A stretch of DNA of 64,000 nucleotides from Rhizohabitans arisaemae (GTDB lineage: Bacteria; Actinomycetota; Actinomycetes; Streptosporangiales; Streptosporangiaceae): the NCBI RefSeq assembly GCF_025996515.1, contig NZ_BLRH01000060.1, positions 1,612,001 to 1,676,000 of the forward strand, in the 5' to 3' direction. The notes beneath the pieces were generated by a model. That model worked only from the letters and a program-made list of their open reading frames with translations. It was not told the DNA's origin and made no database searches. Of the stretch, positions 36,544 to 44,963 are shown one piece after another (position 1 is the stretch's first letter; the number at the start of each line of letters is the position of its first letter). The position numbers and the translations under genes were made by a program.

Positions 36544-37800
36544 TTACTTGGCATATCCCGCGAAAACGTAGACCTCGTCGGCCACCGATGCGGCCGCCTG
36601 GAGGTCCGCCGCGACACCCCGCTCGAACTTGGCCGGGTCGATCTGGAGCGCGGTCCGGCGCAGCTGCTTTCTCGCCCGCAGCGCCTTGGTCACCTCGTTC
36701 TCGGTGAGCCCGTCCCCGAACACCTGGGCGTCCGAGCCCTGCCGGGAAGCCGACACCAGGACGGTCTGCGCGCCGCTCTGCAGCGGAAGGTCGAGCCGGA
36801 ACCTCGCCTCGGCCTCCGCCCGCGTGGTGTCCCAGCCCTCCGACCCGTCCTGGGTCAGACCGGCGTCGCGCGCACCCACGTGCACCCGAGCGTCCCAGCC
36901 CCTGCTCTTCACGGTCACCCACTGGTTGAACTGGGCCTGCGTCGCCGAGAGCCCGAAGGCCCCGTACTCGCCGGCGAACGGGACGCTGTTGAGCGTGACC
37001 GCGTCCACGGCGCCGGTGAGGAGGTAGCGCTCCGCGTTCTCCGCGGTGAGGAGGGGGTACTTCGCCCGCAGCGCGTCCAGGCAGGCCTGCACCGCGCCGC
37101 AACCGAGCTCGGGCACGACCGCGTCCACGGCGAGACGCTTGCCGGGCGCCGCCGTACGGAGCGCGGCCGAGGTGTCGGCCACGAACCGCTGGACCTCGTC
37201 CGGGCTCTTGAACTCGGGACGGTTCCCCAGGTCGTAGGAGAACTTGATCCCGGCCACCCCCGGCCGGTTGGCGTGACCGGCGAGGCGGGTGACGGCCGCA
37301 CGGAACCGTTCGGGCCCGGCCAGCCAGTCGTCGGCCAGTTCGTCCTCGACCCAGACCCGCAGGCCGAGCGCGGCGGCCTGGTCGACGGTCTGGTCGACCG
37401 TGGCCCCGTTCGCGGTCTGCTGTGCCTGGTCGTTCTCGGGATGGTCACCGGGATCGGGGTCCACGCTGCCGGGGGCACCCGTCGGGGTCGACTCCGGCCG
37501 GGGCGGCCCACAGGTGTCGTCGGCCGCGCACATCTCGTCCAGGGGCCAGGGCTTGGCCGAGTCCACCCGGCCCGGGGTCATCCAGTACTTCGCGATATCC
37601 AGTGCTTCCTGGTCGCTTCCGACGAGATAGCGGCACACCACGTGGTCGGGCGTGCCCTCGGGAAACAGTCCGCTGCAGTCGCCGCCGCGCCGCTGGCCCG
37701 GGTCGTCCAGGGCCAGCGCGGCGGTGGGTGTCAAGCTTACGGCGACGAGAGCGGCAGCCAGTCCGACAGTGGTCATCCATCTCGGTTTACGTGGTCGCAC
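36544..37800 (-). CDS. Secreted protein of unknown function (TIM-barrel-like)
   Basis: This protein of about 418 residues starts VRPRKPRWMTTVGLAAALVA and has a signal peptide ending near TPTAALALDD. I chose GTG at 37800 because GAGGGAG lies 8 bp upstream; a TTG 13 codons earlier has no ribosome site. The mature part has two early cysteines (GDCSGLF, HVVCRYL) and alternating strands and helices such as ALGLRVWVEDELADDW, GVAGIKFSYDLGNRP, LAVDAVVPELGCG and VDAVTLNSVPFAGEY. This pattern suggests a barrel like those of glycoside hydrolases, though I see no certain catalytic pair. Enzyme class is unknown. Confidence 0.6.
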   Translation of the reverse strand: MRPRKPRWMTTVGLAAALVAVSLTPTAALALDDPGQRRGGDCSGLFPEGTPDHVVCRYLVGSDQEALDIAKYWMTPGRVDSAKPWPLDEMCAADDTCGPPRPESTPTGAPGSVDPDPGDHPENDQAQQTANGATVDQTVDQAAALGLRVWVEDELADDWLAGPERFRAAVTRLAGHANRPGVAGIKFSYDLGNRPEFKSPDEVQRFVADTSAALRTAAPGKRLAVDAVVPELGCGAVQACLDALRAKYPLLTAENAERYLLTGAVDAVTLNSVPFAGEYGAFGLSATQAQFNQWVTVKSRGWDARVHVGARDAGLTQDGSEGWDTTRAEAEARFRLDLPLQSGAQTVLVSASRQGSDAQVFGDGLTENEVTKALRARKQLRRTALQIDPAKFERGVAADLQAAASVADEVYVFAGYAK

Positions 37801-37918
37801 GTCCTGGTCTCCCTCGTGGGGCGCCGACAAATCACTCAATACGGATGATCGGCACTATCTCACGGATGAGGTTCGTGCGCAGCACGGGCAGCGAGACTTG
37901 TTGTCTGACGGCTGTTAC

Positions 37919-38641
37919 TCACTTTTCGTCGACGGGGAGCCGATACCTCAGGACGAAACGGTCACTGGGGAGCAGGATGTCGGCCGTCTCGACCGGTCGA
38001 TTGCCGGAGAAATGCGTGCGCTCGATGACGAGCAGCTGGCTTCCCGTCCGCAGTTCCATCTCCTCGACTTCGCTGTTCGAAGGCGCCCGCACATGCACCT
38101 CCTCCACGACCGAGTCGATGCGCACGTCGTCGGCCGACATCCGGGCGATCACCCCGTGCCCCGCGGATTCGTGGTTCTCGGGGGTGACGATCCCGGGCTC
38201 GTAGGAGTACGTGAGCGCCAGGCACTCCGCATTGACGATCATGGCGTATCGGGTGCGGGTGACCTGATCCCCGGGGCGGATCAACAGCCGCTGGGCGATT
38301 TCGGGGGAGGCCGTGCCGATGGACGTCTTCCACTCCGGCTTCACCCCCAGCGCCTCGACCTCGGCGGCGAAGTGGGAGCGCTCGTGCGAGTAGAGGTTGC
38401 GGTTCAGCCGCGTCAGGTCAGGCTGCTTCCGGACATAGTGCCCGGAGCCCACCCGGCCTTCGATGAGACCCTCCGAGGTCAGGAGTCGCAGCGCGTTGCG
38501 CGCCGCGGTCTGGCCCACGTTGTAGTGCTGCGTGATTTGCACGCGTGAGGGGACCGGCGAGCCCGGTGGCAGGGTGCCGTCCAGGATCTGGCGTCGGAGA
38601 TCTGCTGCTACGCGCAGGTAAACAGGGTCAGGGCTCGGCAT
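37919..38641 (-). CDS. GntR-family regulator with UTRA ligand domain
   Basis: The protein has 240 residues. Residues 1-75 form the GntR winged helix (YLRVAADLRRQILDGTLPPG, ITQHYNVGQTAARNALRLL, LIEGRVGSGHYVR) and residues 90-240 the HutC/UTRA effector domain (LLIRPGDQVTRTRYAMIV, LRYRLPVDEK). It diverges from an anti-sigma-like ATPase gene. The shared upstream region holds a long inverted repeat at 38692-38728 that is probably its operator, so autoregulation and control of the neighbour are likely. The effector is unknown. Confidence 0.9.
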   Translation of the reverse strand: MPSPDPVYLRVAADLRRQILDGTLPPGSPVPSRVQITQHYNVGQTAARNALRLLTSEGLIEGRVGSGHYVRKQPDLTRLNRNLYSHERSHFAAEVEALGVKPEWKTSIGTASPEIAQRLLIRPGDQVTRTRYAMIVNAECLALTYSYEPGIVTPENHESAGHGVIARMSADDVRIDSVVEEVHVRAPSNSEVEEMELRTGSQLLVIERTHFSGNRPVETADILLPSDRFVLRYRLPVDEK

Positions 38642-38691
38642 CGATCACTCTCAGTCGTGGATCTGCGGCCAATTGTTGCGGATCCATGGAC

Positions 38692-38728
38692 AAGTTGGAA
38701 CTCCAGCCCTAACCTGGTGCTCCAACTT
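38692..38728. promoter_or_regulatory. Probable GntR operator (15-bp imperfect inverted repeat)
   Basis: AAGTTGGAACTCCAG at 38692-38706 and its near-complement at 38714-38728 match at 13 of 15 positions with a 7-base centre. The site lies between the divergent GntR and ATPase genes. Confidence 0.65.
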
Positions 38729-38763
38729 TACTTCTTGTGATCGGTCTGTGGCTGGAGGTGGCG

Positions 38764-39147
38764 GTGGACGCGTGGACTGTAGTGCTTCCTGCTTCCACAG
38801 GCATGGTGCCAGTTGCGAGGGCCTTCGCGCGGCAGTTTCTCCTAGACCACCCCTTCGTGGCGGATACCGAGCTCGTGCTCTCCGAGCTCGTGACCAACGC
38901 CGTCGTCCACGGTTCGGGAGTCGATGTCGCGATCAGCCTTGTGCACAAAGGTGACTCCATCCGCGTGGAGGTGAGCGATCACGGTTCGGACTCCTCTCCG
39001 ATCCGCCGTGATCCGTCCCCCGACGCGGACGGAGGCAGAGGGCTGCTGCTGGTGGACTCCATCGCGAGTCGCTGGGGCCACGAAGGGGTTCCCGGCCTTT
39101 ACACCATGACCTGGGCGGAGATCTCTACTGAGGAAACCCATGAGTGA
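38764..39147 (+). CDS. Anti-sigma-factor-like ATP-binding protein (RsbW/SpoIIAB type)
   Basis: This 127-residue stand-alone HATPase_c_2 domain has an N-box in ELVLSELVTNAVVHGSG, a G1-like block VEVSDHGSDSSP and a G2 block GGRGLLLVDSIASRWG. GTG at 38764 is preceded by GGAGG with a 5-bp spacer. Such proteins bind sigma or anti-anti-sigma partners and may phosphorylate them. Its last codons overlap the next small gene by 8 bp, indicating translational coupling. With the divergent GntR gene it forms a cassette resembling the regulator/ATPase/small-protein trios (abaA-like) that affect differentiation and antibiotic production in streptomycetes; that link is inference. Confidence 0.85.
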   Translation: MDAWTVVLPASTGMVPVARAFARQFLLDHPFVADTELVLSELVTNAVVHGSGVDVAISLVHKGDSIRVEVSDHGSDSSPIRRDPSPDADGGRGLLLVDSIASRWGHEGVPGLYTMTWAEISTEETHE

Positions 39148-39370
39148 TCAGGACGACGCACTGACGCGATATCGCCGGTTCCTTGAGCGGGTGCCGACCG
39201 CCTACACGCGGCGGGGCGCCGATCTCGAATCGCTGCGGGTTCTCGTCGCGAGGTATCCCGAGGAGGCGAAGGAACTGCTGGAGCGGCTGGGCTACCTCGC
39301 CGGCGGCGACCGGCGGTCCGAGGCGGCCGAGACCCGTTCCGGCGACCCACCGGACGAAGGGCCGCCGTGA
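39140..39370 (+). CDS. Small charged protein, coupled to the anti-sigma-like gene
   Basis: This 76-residue protein (MSDQDDALTRYRRFLERVPT) is rich in Arg, Glu and Leu, predicted to be mostly helical (LESLRVLVARYPEEAKELLERL), with an acidic tail. Its ATG lies inside the end of the preceding ATPase gene (8-bp overlap), so the two are translated together. I recognise no domain. By position it could be the partner or target of the ATPase, in the manner of the small DUF397-type proteins of related cassettes, but it shows no clear DUF397 signature. Confidence 0.65.
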   Translation: MSDQDDALTRYRRFLERVPTAYTRRGADLESLRVLVARYPEEAKELLERLGYLAGGDRRSEAAETRSGDPPDEGPP

Positions 39371-39406
39371 TCGGAGCTCCATGCCTCGGACCGCCTCCGT
39401 GCCACG

Positions 39407-40237
39407 TCAATCGATGCGGTGCAACCGCCGGAAGAGCGTGATCCACCGTCCCGGCGGCGCAAACCCCACCACCGTTCTCCGGTCGAGCTCCGCGGCGTCG
39501 AACGCGTCGCGGAGCCGCGGGGCCGAATGGTGGCGGCGCAACGACGCGTGCAGCGAACCCCCCACCCCGGTGAAGCCGAGGGAGACGAGGTCGCGGAAGT
39601 CGGGGAGCGAACCCTGCGGCAGCAACGCCTGGGCGCGCCTGGTCAGGCGGAGGATCCCGCAGTCCACCGCAGGCATCGGACGAAAGCTCCGGCGGGGGAT
39701 TCGGCCGTGCAGCCGCCATTCGAACAGCGGCCAGGTCTCCACGGTGAGCCGGGTCCACCGTCCGTAGTCACCGGTGCGCTTACGGGCGTACTCCAGCTGG
39801 GTCACCATGGTGGCCGAGGTGAGCCGGTCCGCCCCCAGGCACCAGTCGACGATGCGCGCGGTGACGGCGAAGGGGATGTTGCCCACCACGGCGAACTCCT
39901 CCTCCGGAGGTTCGGCGCGGAGGAAGTCGCCGTGCACCACCTGGACTCTCGGTATGTCCGGCAGGCTTCCGGCCAGCCGTTCGTCGATCTCGAACGCGAC
40001 CACCTTGCGGCACGATCGTGCCAGCTCACGGGTGAGGGCGCCCCGCCCGGCGCCGACCTCCACGATGAGGTCGTCCGGGCGGGGCCGGGCGGCTTGCAGG
40101 ACTGAAGCGATCGCGGTGCGATCGGTGAGGAAGTTCTGGGAGAGCTCCCGCCGACGGGACTTCGCCCCCCGCTGATTCTGCACATAGGCCCGCTTTTGGG
40201 GGCCGGTGTGATCCCAATGTTTTCTGGCGATCGGCAC
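39407..40237 (-). CDS. erm: Erm-family 23S rRNA (adenine-N6) methyltransferase
   Basis: This 276-residue enzyme is predicted to methylate A2058 of 23S rRNA, giving resistance to macrolides, lincosamides and streptogramin B. Motifs in order: LSQNFLTD (motif X), IVEVGAGRGALTRELA (SAM motif I), VAFEIDERLA (motif II), VVHGDFL (motif III) and VVGNIPFAVTARIVDW (motif IV). The NIPF form separates Erm from the related KsgA enzymes (NLPY). A basic N-terminus (RKHWDHTGPQKRAYVQNQRG) is seen in other actinobacterial Erm proteins. GTG at 40237 has an AGGAGAGG-type site upstream. It is probably an intrinsic resistance gene; a possible leader ORF and a hairpin lie upstream. Confidence 0.92.
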   Translation of the reverse strand: MPIARKHWDHTGPQKRAYVQNQRGAKSRRRELSQNFLTDRTAIASVLQAARPRPDDLIVEVGAGRGALTRELARSCRKVVAFEIDERLAGSLPDIPRVQVVHGDFLRAEPPEEEFAVVGNIPFAVTARIVDWCLGADRLTSATMVTQLEYARKRTGDYGRWTRLTVETWPLFEWRLHGRIPRRSFRPMPAVDCGILRLTRRAQALLPQGSLPDFRDLVSLGFTGVGGSLHASLRRHHSAPRLRDAFDAAELDRRTVVGFAPPGRWITLFRRLHRID

Positions 40238-40360
40238 AGCCGGTGTCCTCTCCTGCCGACGCGGGGTCGGCGGTGGGACAGGCGACGCGGTGACGTGGCG
40301 GCCTGTCCGAGGTGATGTGGACTACTCGGAGGCCCTGGGCACACGAAAGACGCGTTTAGA

Positions 40361-40379
40361 TCACGGAAGCGATCCGTGA
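40361..40379 (-). promoter_or_regulatory. Hairpin between putative leader ORF and erm
   Basis: TCACGGA at 40361-40367 pairs with TCCGTGA at 40373-40379 around a 5-base loop, 124 bp before the erm start and 22 bp past the leader ORF stop. It could be an attenuator or terminator. Confidence 0.45.
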
Positions 40380-40401
40380 GACGCCGGTACGCGAGAAGGC
40401 G

Positions 40402-40539
40402 CTATGCCGTGAACGGGTGCGCGGGGGCGTCGGTGGCGTCCTGGTAGGCCAGGGCACTGAGCCGGAGGCGCAGCCTTGCGATCATCGCGTGGGCCCAGGG
40501 GGACGCCCCGCCAATGATCGCTGCCGTACTTGCACCCAT
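40402..40539 (-). CDS. Putative 45-residue leader ORF upstream of erm
   Basis: ATG at 40539 opens a 45-codon frame on the erm strand, encoding MGASTAAIIGGASPWAHAMI followed by an Arg/Leu-rich helix (ARLRLRLSALAYQD) and an acidic/Pro tail. The ribosome site is weak (GGTGG 4 bp upstream). It ends 164 bp before the erm start, with a hairpin between. Inducible erm genes often have translated leaders whose stalling on macrolide frees the downstream gene, so this is a candidate. It may instead be a small independent protein or a chance frame. Confidence 0.4.
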   Translation of the reverse strand: MGASTAAIIGGASPWAHAMIARLRLRLSALAYQDATDAPAHPFTA

Positions 40540-40652
40540 GGGACCACCGTAGAGGACGCACCCCGATCGGCCAACCGGGTTTCCCGGTCGACGCACCGGC
40601 CGCCCTAGACTGATGCCCATCGTGACCGTCGCGAGCGACCTGCGAGCGTGAC

Positions 40653-41429
40653 ATGACCGGCAGCACCGTCGACCTCAACGCCGACCTCGGCGAAAGCTTC
40701 GGTCGATGGCGTCTCGGCGACGACGACGCGATGCTCGCCTACGTCAGCAGCGCCAATGTGGCCTGCGGGTTCCACGCCGGGGATCCGACGGTGCTCCGGC
40801 GGACCTGTGCACGCGCGGTCGCCCGCGGGGTAGCCATCGGCGCCCAGGTCGGTTACCGGGATCTCGCGGGCTTCGGGCGCAGGTTCGTCGACGTCGCCCC
40901 CGACGATCTCATCAATGACGTGATCTATCAGATGGGTGCGCTCGACGCCTTCGCCGCGATCGCCGGGGGACGGGTCGCCTACCTCAAGCCGCACGGCGCG
41001 CTGTACAACGCGGTGGTGCACCATGAGGCGCAGGCCCGGGCCCTCGCGCACGCCGTACACCTCTATTCGCCCGGCATGCCGGTTCTCGGCCTGCCCGGTT
41101 CCGCATGGCTGCGGGAGGCGGACCGGGCCGGCTTGCGGCCCGTCCCCGAAGCGTTCGCGGATCGCGCCTACACCGCCGAAGGCACCCTGGTACCGCGTAC
41201 CGAGCCGGGGGCGGTCCTGCACGACCCCGCTCTCATCGCCGAACGGTGCCTGCGGCTGGTCGCCGACGGTCAGGTGATCGCCGTGGACGGCACTCCGCTC
41301 ACGGTGCACGCCGAGTCGGTCTGCCTGCACGGCGACACCCCCGACGCGGTGGAGATGGCGAGGGCCGTACGGCTGACGCTGACCGAGGCGGGGGTGGCGG
41401 TCGCCCCGTTCGCCGGGGCACGGGCATGA
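40653..41429 (+). CDS. pxpA: 5-oxoprolinase subunit A (LamB/YcsF family)
   Basis: This 258-residue protein starts [20 protein letters not shown], the LamB/YcsF signature, followed by [18 protein letters not shown] and [17 protein letters not shown], and ends with [22 protein letters not shown]-type blocks. PxpA with PxpB and PxpC forms the ATP-dependent bacterial 5-oxoprolinase that opens pyroglutamate to glutamate. It is the first gene of a tightly packed operon: its stop overlaps the pxpB start (ATGA). Confidence 0.93.
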   Translation: MTGSTVDLNADLGESFGRWRLGDDDAMLAYVSSANVACGFHAGDPTVLRRTCARAVARGVAIGAQVGYRDLAGFGRRFVDVAPDDLINDVIYQMGALDAFAAIAGGRVAYLKPHGALYNAVVHHEAQARALAHAVHLYSPGMPVLGLPGSAWLREADRAGLRPVPEAFADRAYTAEGTLVPRTEPGAVLHDPALIAERCLRLVADGQVIAVDGTPLTVHAESVCLHGDTPDAVEMARAVRLTLTEAGVAVAPFAGARA

Positions 41430-42034
41430 GGCTGCTGCGCTGCGGCGACGCCGGGCTCCTGGTCGAGCTCGGCGGCCTTGCGGAGGTACACGCCCTCTAC
41501 GGCGAGATCACGCGTAACCCGCCGCACGGGGTGAGCGACGTCGTTCCCGCGATGCGGACCATCCTGCTCCGCGTCGAACCGGACGCCTCCCTCGACGCGG
41601 TGGCGCGAGCCGTACGGGCCTTGGAGGCCGCGCATCCGGAGCCGGCCCAAGGCGATCTCGTGGAGATCCCGGTGGTCTACGACGGAGCAGACCTCGTCGA
41701 GGTGGGTGAGCTCACCGGGCTGGGCGCCCGTGGCGTGGTCGAGGCGCACGGAGCGACTGAGTGGCGGGTGGCGTTCTGCGGCTTCGCCCCGGGTTTCGGG
41801 TACCTCGTGGGCGGCGATCCACGGCTGCAGGTGCCGCGCAGACCGGAGAGCCGGGTCAGCGTGCCCGCCGGGGCCGTGGCGTTGGCGGGGGAGTTCACCG
41901 GCGTCTACCCGCGGGCCTCCCCGGGCGGCTGGCAGCTCATCGGACACACCGAGCAGGTCGTCTGGGATCCGGCGCGCAACCCGCCGGCGCTCCTGCTCCC
42001 CGGTGTCCGGGTGCGATTCACGGAGGTCGCGTGA
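41426..42034 (+). CDS. pxpB: 5-oxoprolinase subunit B (KipI-like)
   Basis: This 202-residue protein has ATG at 41426 overlapping the pxpA stop. It belongs to the carboxyltransferase subdomain C/D (AHS1) family: [20 protein letters not shown] at the start, [20 protein letters not shown] in the middle and [20 protein letters not shown] and [11 protein letters not shown] near the end. It acts with PxpC in phosphorylating or processing 5-oxoproline for ring opening by PxpA. Its stop overlaps the pxpC start (GTGA). Confidence 0.93.
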   Translation: MRLLRCGDAGLLVELGGLAEVHALYGEITRNPPHGVSDVVPAMRTILLRVEPDASLDAVARAVRALEAAHPEPAQGDLVEIPVVYDGADLVEVGELTGLGARGVVEAHGATEWRVAFCGFAPGFGYLVGGDPRLQVPRRPESRVSVPAGAVALAGEFTGVYPRASPGGWQLIGHTEQVVWDPARNPPALLLPGVRVRFTEVA

Positions 42035-42867
42035 AGGGGCTGGAGGTGCTGTCGCCCGGTCCGCTCACGACGATTCAGGATCTTGGGCGACCCGGGCTGG
42101 GCGCGCTCGGCGTCGGGGTCTCGGGCGCGGCCGATCGGGCGTCCTTCCGGCTCGCCAACAGGCTCGTGGCCAACCCCGAGGGCGCGGCCGGGCTGGAGAT
42201 CACCCTGGGCGGTCTGGTCGTCCGGGCGCGGGGCCCGCTCACCGTCGCCGTGACCGGGGCCGCCTGCCCCGGCACGGCCGTGAACTCGGTGGTCCGGCTC
42301 CCCGACGGGGCGGTCCTGCGGCTCGGCGAACCCGGCTCCGGGCTCCGCACCTACCTCGCGGTGCGCGGCGGGATCGACGTGCCGTCCGTACTCGGCTCGC
42401 GGTCCACGGACATGCTGTCGGGCATCGGTCCCGATCCCGTCCGCGCGGGTGCGTTCCTGCCGGTCGGACCGCCGCCGCGATCGTGGCCCCAGGTCGACGC
42501 CGCTCCTCGGCAGGACATACCCACCACGATCGTTCTTCGGGTGGTTCCCGGTCCCCGGGACGACTGGTTCACCCCGGACGGTGTCGCCGTGCTGTGCGAA
42601 CGGCCCTACACGGTGAGCGCGGACAGCAACCGCGTGGGTCTGCGACTCCGCGGCGCCGCACTCACCCGGTCACGCGCCGGTGAGCTCCCCACCGAGGGGA
42701 TGGTCCCCGGGGCGCTCCAGGTGCCGCCGTCGGGTCAGCCGACCCTGCTCCTCGTCGACCACCCGGTTACGGGCGGCTATCCGGTGATCGGCGTGGTGGT
42801 GACCGAGGACGTCGATCTGGCCGCTCAAGTCCGGCCCGGGGCGCTCATCTCGTTTCAACTCCGATGA
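42031..42867 (+). CDS. pxpC: 5-oxoprolinase subunit C (AHS2 family)
   Basis: This 278-residue protein has GTG at 42031 overlapping the pxpB stop. It starts [20 protein letters not shown], the canonical AHS2 N-terminus, followed by GVSGAADRASFRLANRLV, LAVRGGIDVPSVLGSRST and GGYPVIGVVVTEDVDLAAQV. It completes the PxpABC complex. The order A-B-C with 4-bp overlaps is the standard arrangement and implies stoichiometric translation. No dedicated transporter gene follows. Confidence 0.93.
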   Translation: MKGLEVLSPGPLTTIQDLGRPGLGALGVGVSGAADRASFRLANRLVANPEGAAGLEITLGGLVVRARGPLTVAVTGAACPGTAVNSVVRLPDGAVLRLGEPGSGLRTYLAVRGGIDVPSVLGSRSTDMLSGIGPDPVRAGAFLPVGPPPRSWPQVDAAPRQDIPTTIVLRVVPGPRDDWFTPDGVAVLCERPYTVSADSNRVGLRLRGAALTRSRAGELPTEGMVPGALQVPPSGQPTLLLVDHPVTGGYPVIGVVVTEDVDLAAQVRPGALISFQLR

Positions 42868-42935
42868 CTGTCCAGCCGAGACACGGTGGAGGCGCTATAA
42901 GAGTCGAGTACAGCTAAGCGATCTTAAGGTGTCCG

Positions 42936-43832
42936 ATGAAACGTCTTACTGTTCTGTTTGCGGCCTTCGCCGCGGTCGTTCTTCATGCGACGACCGCTCA
43001 AGCCGCACCCCAGCCGCTCTCCGGAAGCGCCGTTTACTACAAACTCGGCTCCGGCGGCAAGATCGAGGTGTGGAACTACGCCTCGGGCGGCGGAGGTGGC
43101 TGGCACAAGATGGCCGTCACCGCGGGGAGCGGGCAGTTCTCGGCGTCCCCGGACGGCACCAAGGTCGCCTGGATCGACGACAAGGGCAGACTGCACGTCT
43201 TCGGCTCCGCCGGAGACAAGGTGGTGGCGCGTAACGCCCTCTACTCCGGACCCTGTTCGACACCGACGTGGTCCGCGGACTCGCAGCGGGTCGCGTACAC
43301 CCTCCCCTCGACCACGGAGAGCGCTCCGGTCGCGGTGGTGGGGGCCGACGGCCGGGGCGCGCGCAGAGTCGGGACGACGCTGGGTGTCTGCCACCTGACC
43401 TGGTCGGCGAACGGACGCCATATCGCCGGATACGCAGGGAACACCGACGGCGTCCACATCCTCGATGTGACGACCGGACGGTCCCGGCGGGCACCCGGGA
43501 TCAAGAACGCGAACCATGTGCAGAGCCTCTCGCCCGACGGCCGCAACGTCGTCGTCAACCGGCTCGCTCCGAACGCCGAGGGGGGCGACGGGTCCTGGCC
43601 GTTCGTCTACCGGCCCACGGTCGTCGACACGCTCACCGGTGCCGAGGTCTCGATTCCGGTCCGCGGCGCGCTCATCGGGGCGCTCTACCTGCCCGACGGC
43701 CGGCTCGTCGTCCGGGTGAAGGGCAATTCGCGGCACATCCTCGTGGTCCTGTCACCGCAGGGCAAGGAGCTCCAGCGGCTCACCGAGCCGACCCTGGCCA
43801 GAAGGATGGCGCTGCTCGGCATTCCCGGATAG
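42936..43832 (+). CDS. Secreted TolB/WD40-like beta-propeller protein
   Basis: This 298-residue protein starts MKRLTVLFAAFAAVVLHATT with signal cleavage likely after TTAQAA. The mature part has repeated strand motifs of the TolB/PD40 type: SASPDGTKVAWIDDKGRLHV, PTWSADSQRVAYTLPS, LTWSANGRHIAGYAGN and LSPDGRNVVVNRL. It has no lipobox, so it is probably secreted or wall-associated. AAGGTG precedes the ATG. The gene is alone after the pxp operon. The ligand or partner is unknown. Confidence 0.8.
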   Translation: MKRLTVLFAAFAAVVLHATTAQAAPQPLSGSAVYYKLGSGGKIEVWNYASGGGGGWHKMAVTAGSGQFSASPDGTKVAWIDDKGRLHVFGSAGDKVVARNALYSGPCSTPTWSADSQRVAYTLPSTTESAPVAVVGADGRGARRVGTTLGVCHLTWSANGRHIAGYAGNTDGVHILDVTTGRSRRAPGIKNANHVQSLSPDGRNVVVNRLAPNAEGGDGSWPFVYRPTVVDTLTGAEVSIPVRGALIGALYLPDGRLVVRVKGNSRHILVVLSPQGKELQRLTEPTLARRMALLGIPG

Positions 43833-43859
43833 CGGTCGACCACGGCCGTGGGCATGCGG

Positions 43860-44345
43860 TTACTGAGGCTGCATGTCCGCGGCCACCGCCGCGGGAAAGC
43901 CCGGCCAGATGTAGACGCAGTCCGGCTCGCTCTCCTGGTTCTCACTGCCGTCGGTGAAGTTGGTCACCGAGAAACCGTGCCGCACGTAGAAACGCCGGGC
44001 GCCGGTGTTGCGCTGAAAGATGTAGAGCCGAAGGCCCTCCGGGTGGGAGTTCTTGGCGGTGTTCAGCAGGTGCGTGCCGATGCCTTGCCGCTGCGCCTTC
44101 GGCTTGATGTAGAGGTGTCCCAGCCAGTTGTCGTGGAGTGCGGCGAATCCCAGGATCGGTCCATTCTCCGCCGACTCGGCGACCCATACCTCGTGGCAGG
44201 TGAGCATGGTGTGCTCGATCCAGTGGCGGATCTCCGCGTCGGTGTGGAGCCGCGGCAGATAGCGCATTCGCGCCCGTGCGGAGAGGAAGGTGTCCGCGAT
44301 CTCGGAGGCGTCGGACTCGCGTGCTCGTCGGATGGTGATCTTCAT
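43860..44345 (-). CDS. GNAT-family N-acetyltransferase
   Basis: This 161-residue protein has the full GNAT core: N-terminal ITIRRARESDASEIADTFLS, the acetyl-CoA pyrophosphate loop in LYIKPKAQRQGIGTHLLNTA (Q/RxxGxG/A) and the C-terminal NTGARRFYVRHGFSVTN. The substrate is not predictable. It is a single gene, convergent with the propeller gene, with a 618-bp gap on its other side. Confidence 0.9.
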   Translation of the reverse strand: MKITIRRARESDASEIADTFLSARARMRYLPRLHTDAEIRHWIEHTMLTCHEVWVAESAENGPILGFAALHDNWLGHLYIKPKAQRQGIGTHLLNTAKNSHPEGLRLYIFQRNTGARRFYVRHGFSVTNFTDGSENQESEPDCVYIWPGFPAAVAADMQPQ

Positions 44346-44963
44346 GCGGTGGGGGTTCCGTTCTCCGTGGCGAAGTCCGTTCTCCGCTCATCAAGGACCG
44401 GATACACACGTCACCTCAGGGGGTTCGCCGATCAAGGCCTGCGCTCCAGTCAAAGTGGTCAGCGTAGGGCGTTTAGGTGGTCATGCCATGTGTGAGGTTA
44501 AGTTCATCATGCAAGGACTAACCTGACGCAACTCCATATTTCACCAGATGAGATGACGTTTTGTCCCACCGGTCCCCCAATAATGTCGCGTCTCTGACAA
44601 TCCGTCAGGAAGATTGTGGTAATCGGGGGTGTGTGATCTCCGCCAGGGCTGCCCGAACCCGGCGGGCAGCCGCGACAGGGCCCGTCAGTCACGACGTTCC
44701 CGCGTTTCGTGACGCCGCCCTCCACCAGGGCAGATGAGGACCCAATGCAGGAACGGCCTGAATCGCCCCGGTGAATGCCGGGACCTCGGGGTCGGTGCGG
44801 CCCGGATCGGTGGGGGCGATGTTGAGGAAGACGATACCGCCGGAGTATCGGCCGTGGTCTTCTCCAGCCGTATCGGCGGAGCCAGGGAGCCGCTCACGGA
44901 CGCCTCACCCGATCGAGCGATGGCATCGGGGCCAACCCAGGGGACGTGGCCGCGTCGCAGGGT
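44346..44963. other. 618-bp intergenic region
   Basis: I see no convincing gene. The left half is AT-richer than its neighbours. A hairpin (GGCTGCCCG at 44647-44655 with its complement at 44663-44671) is present. Overlapping short frames on both strands around 44,690-44,960 have no recognisable product and may be remnants. Confidence 0.5.

Larger units (their letters stand above)
40238..40652. other. 415-bp region upstream of erm, divergent from pxpA
   Basis: It holds the erm 5' region with a possible 45-codon leader ORF (40402-40539), a 7-bp-arm hairpin (40361-40379) and, at the right, the pxpA promoter region. Nothing else recognisable was found. Confidence 0.5.
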
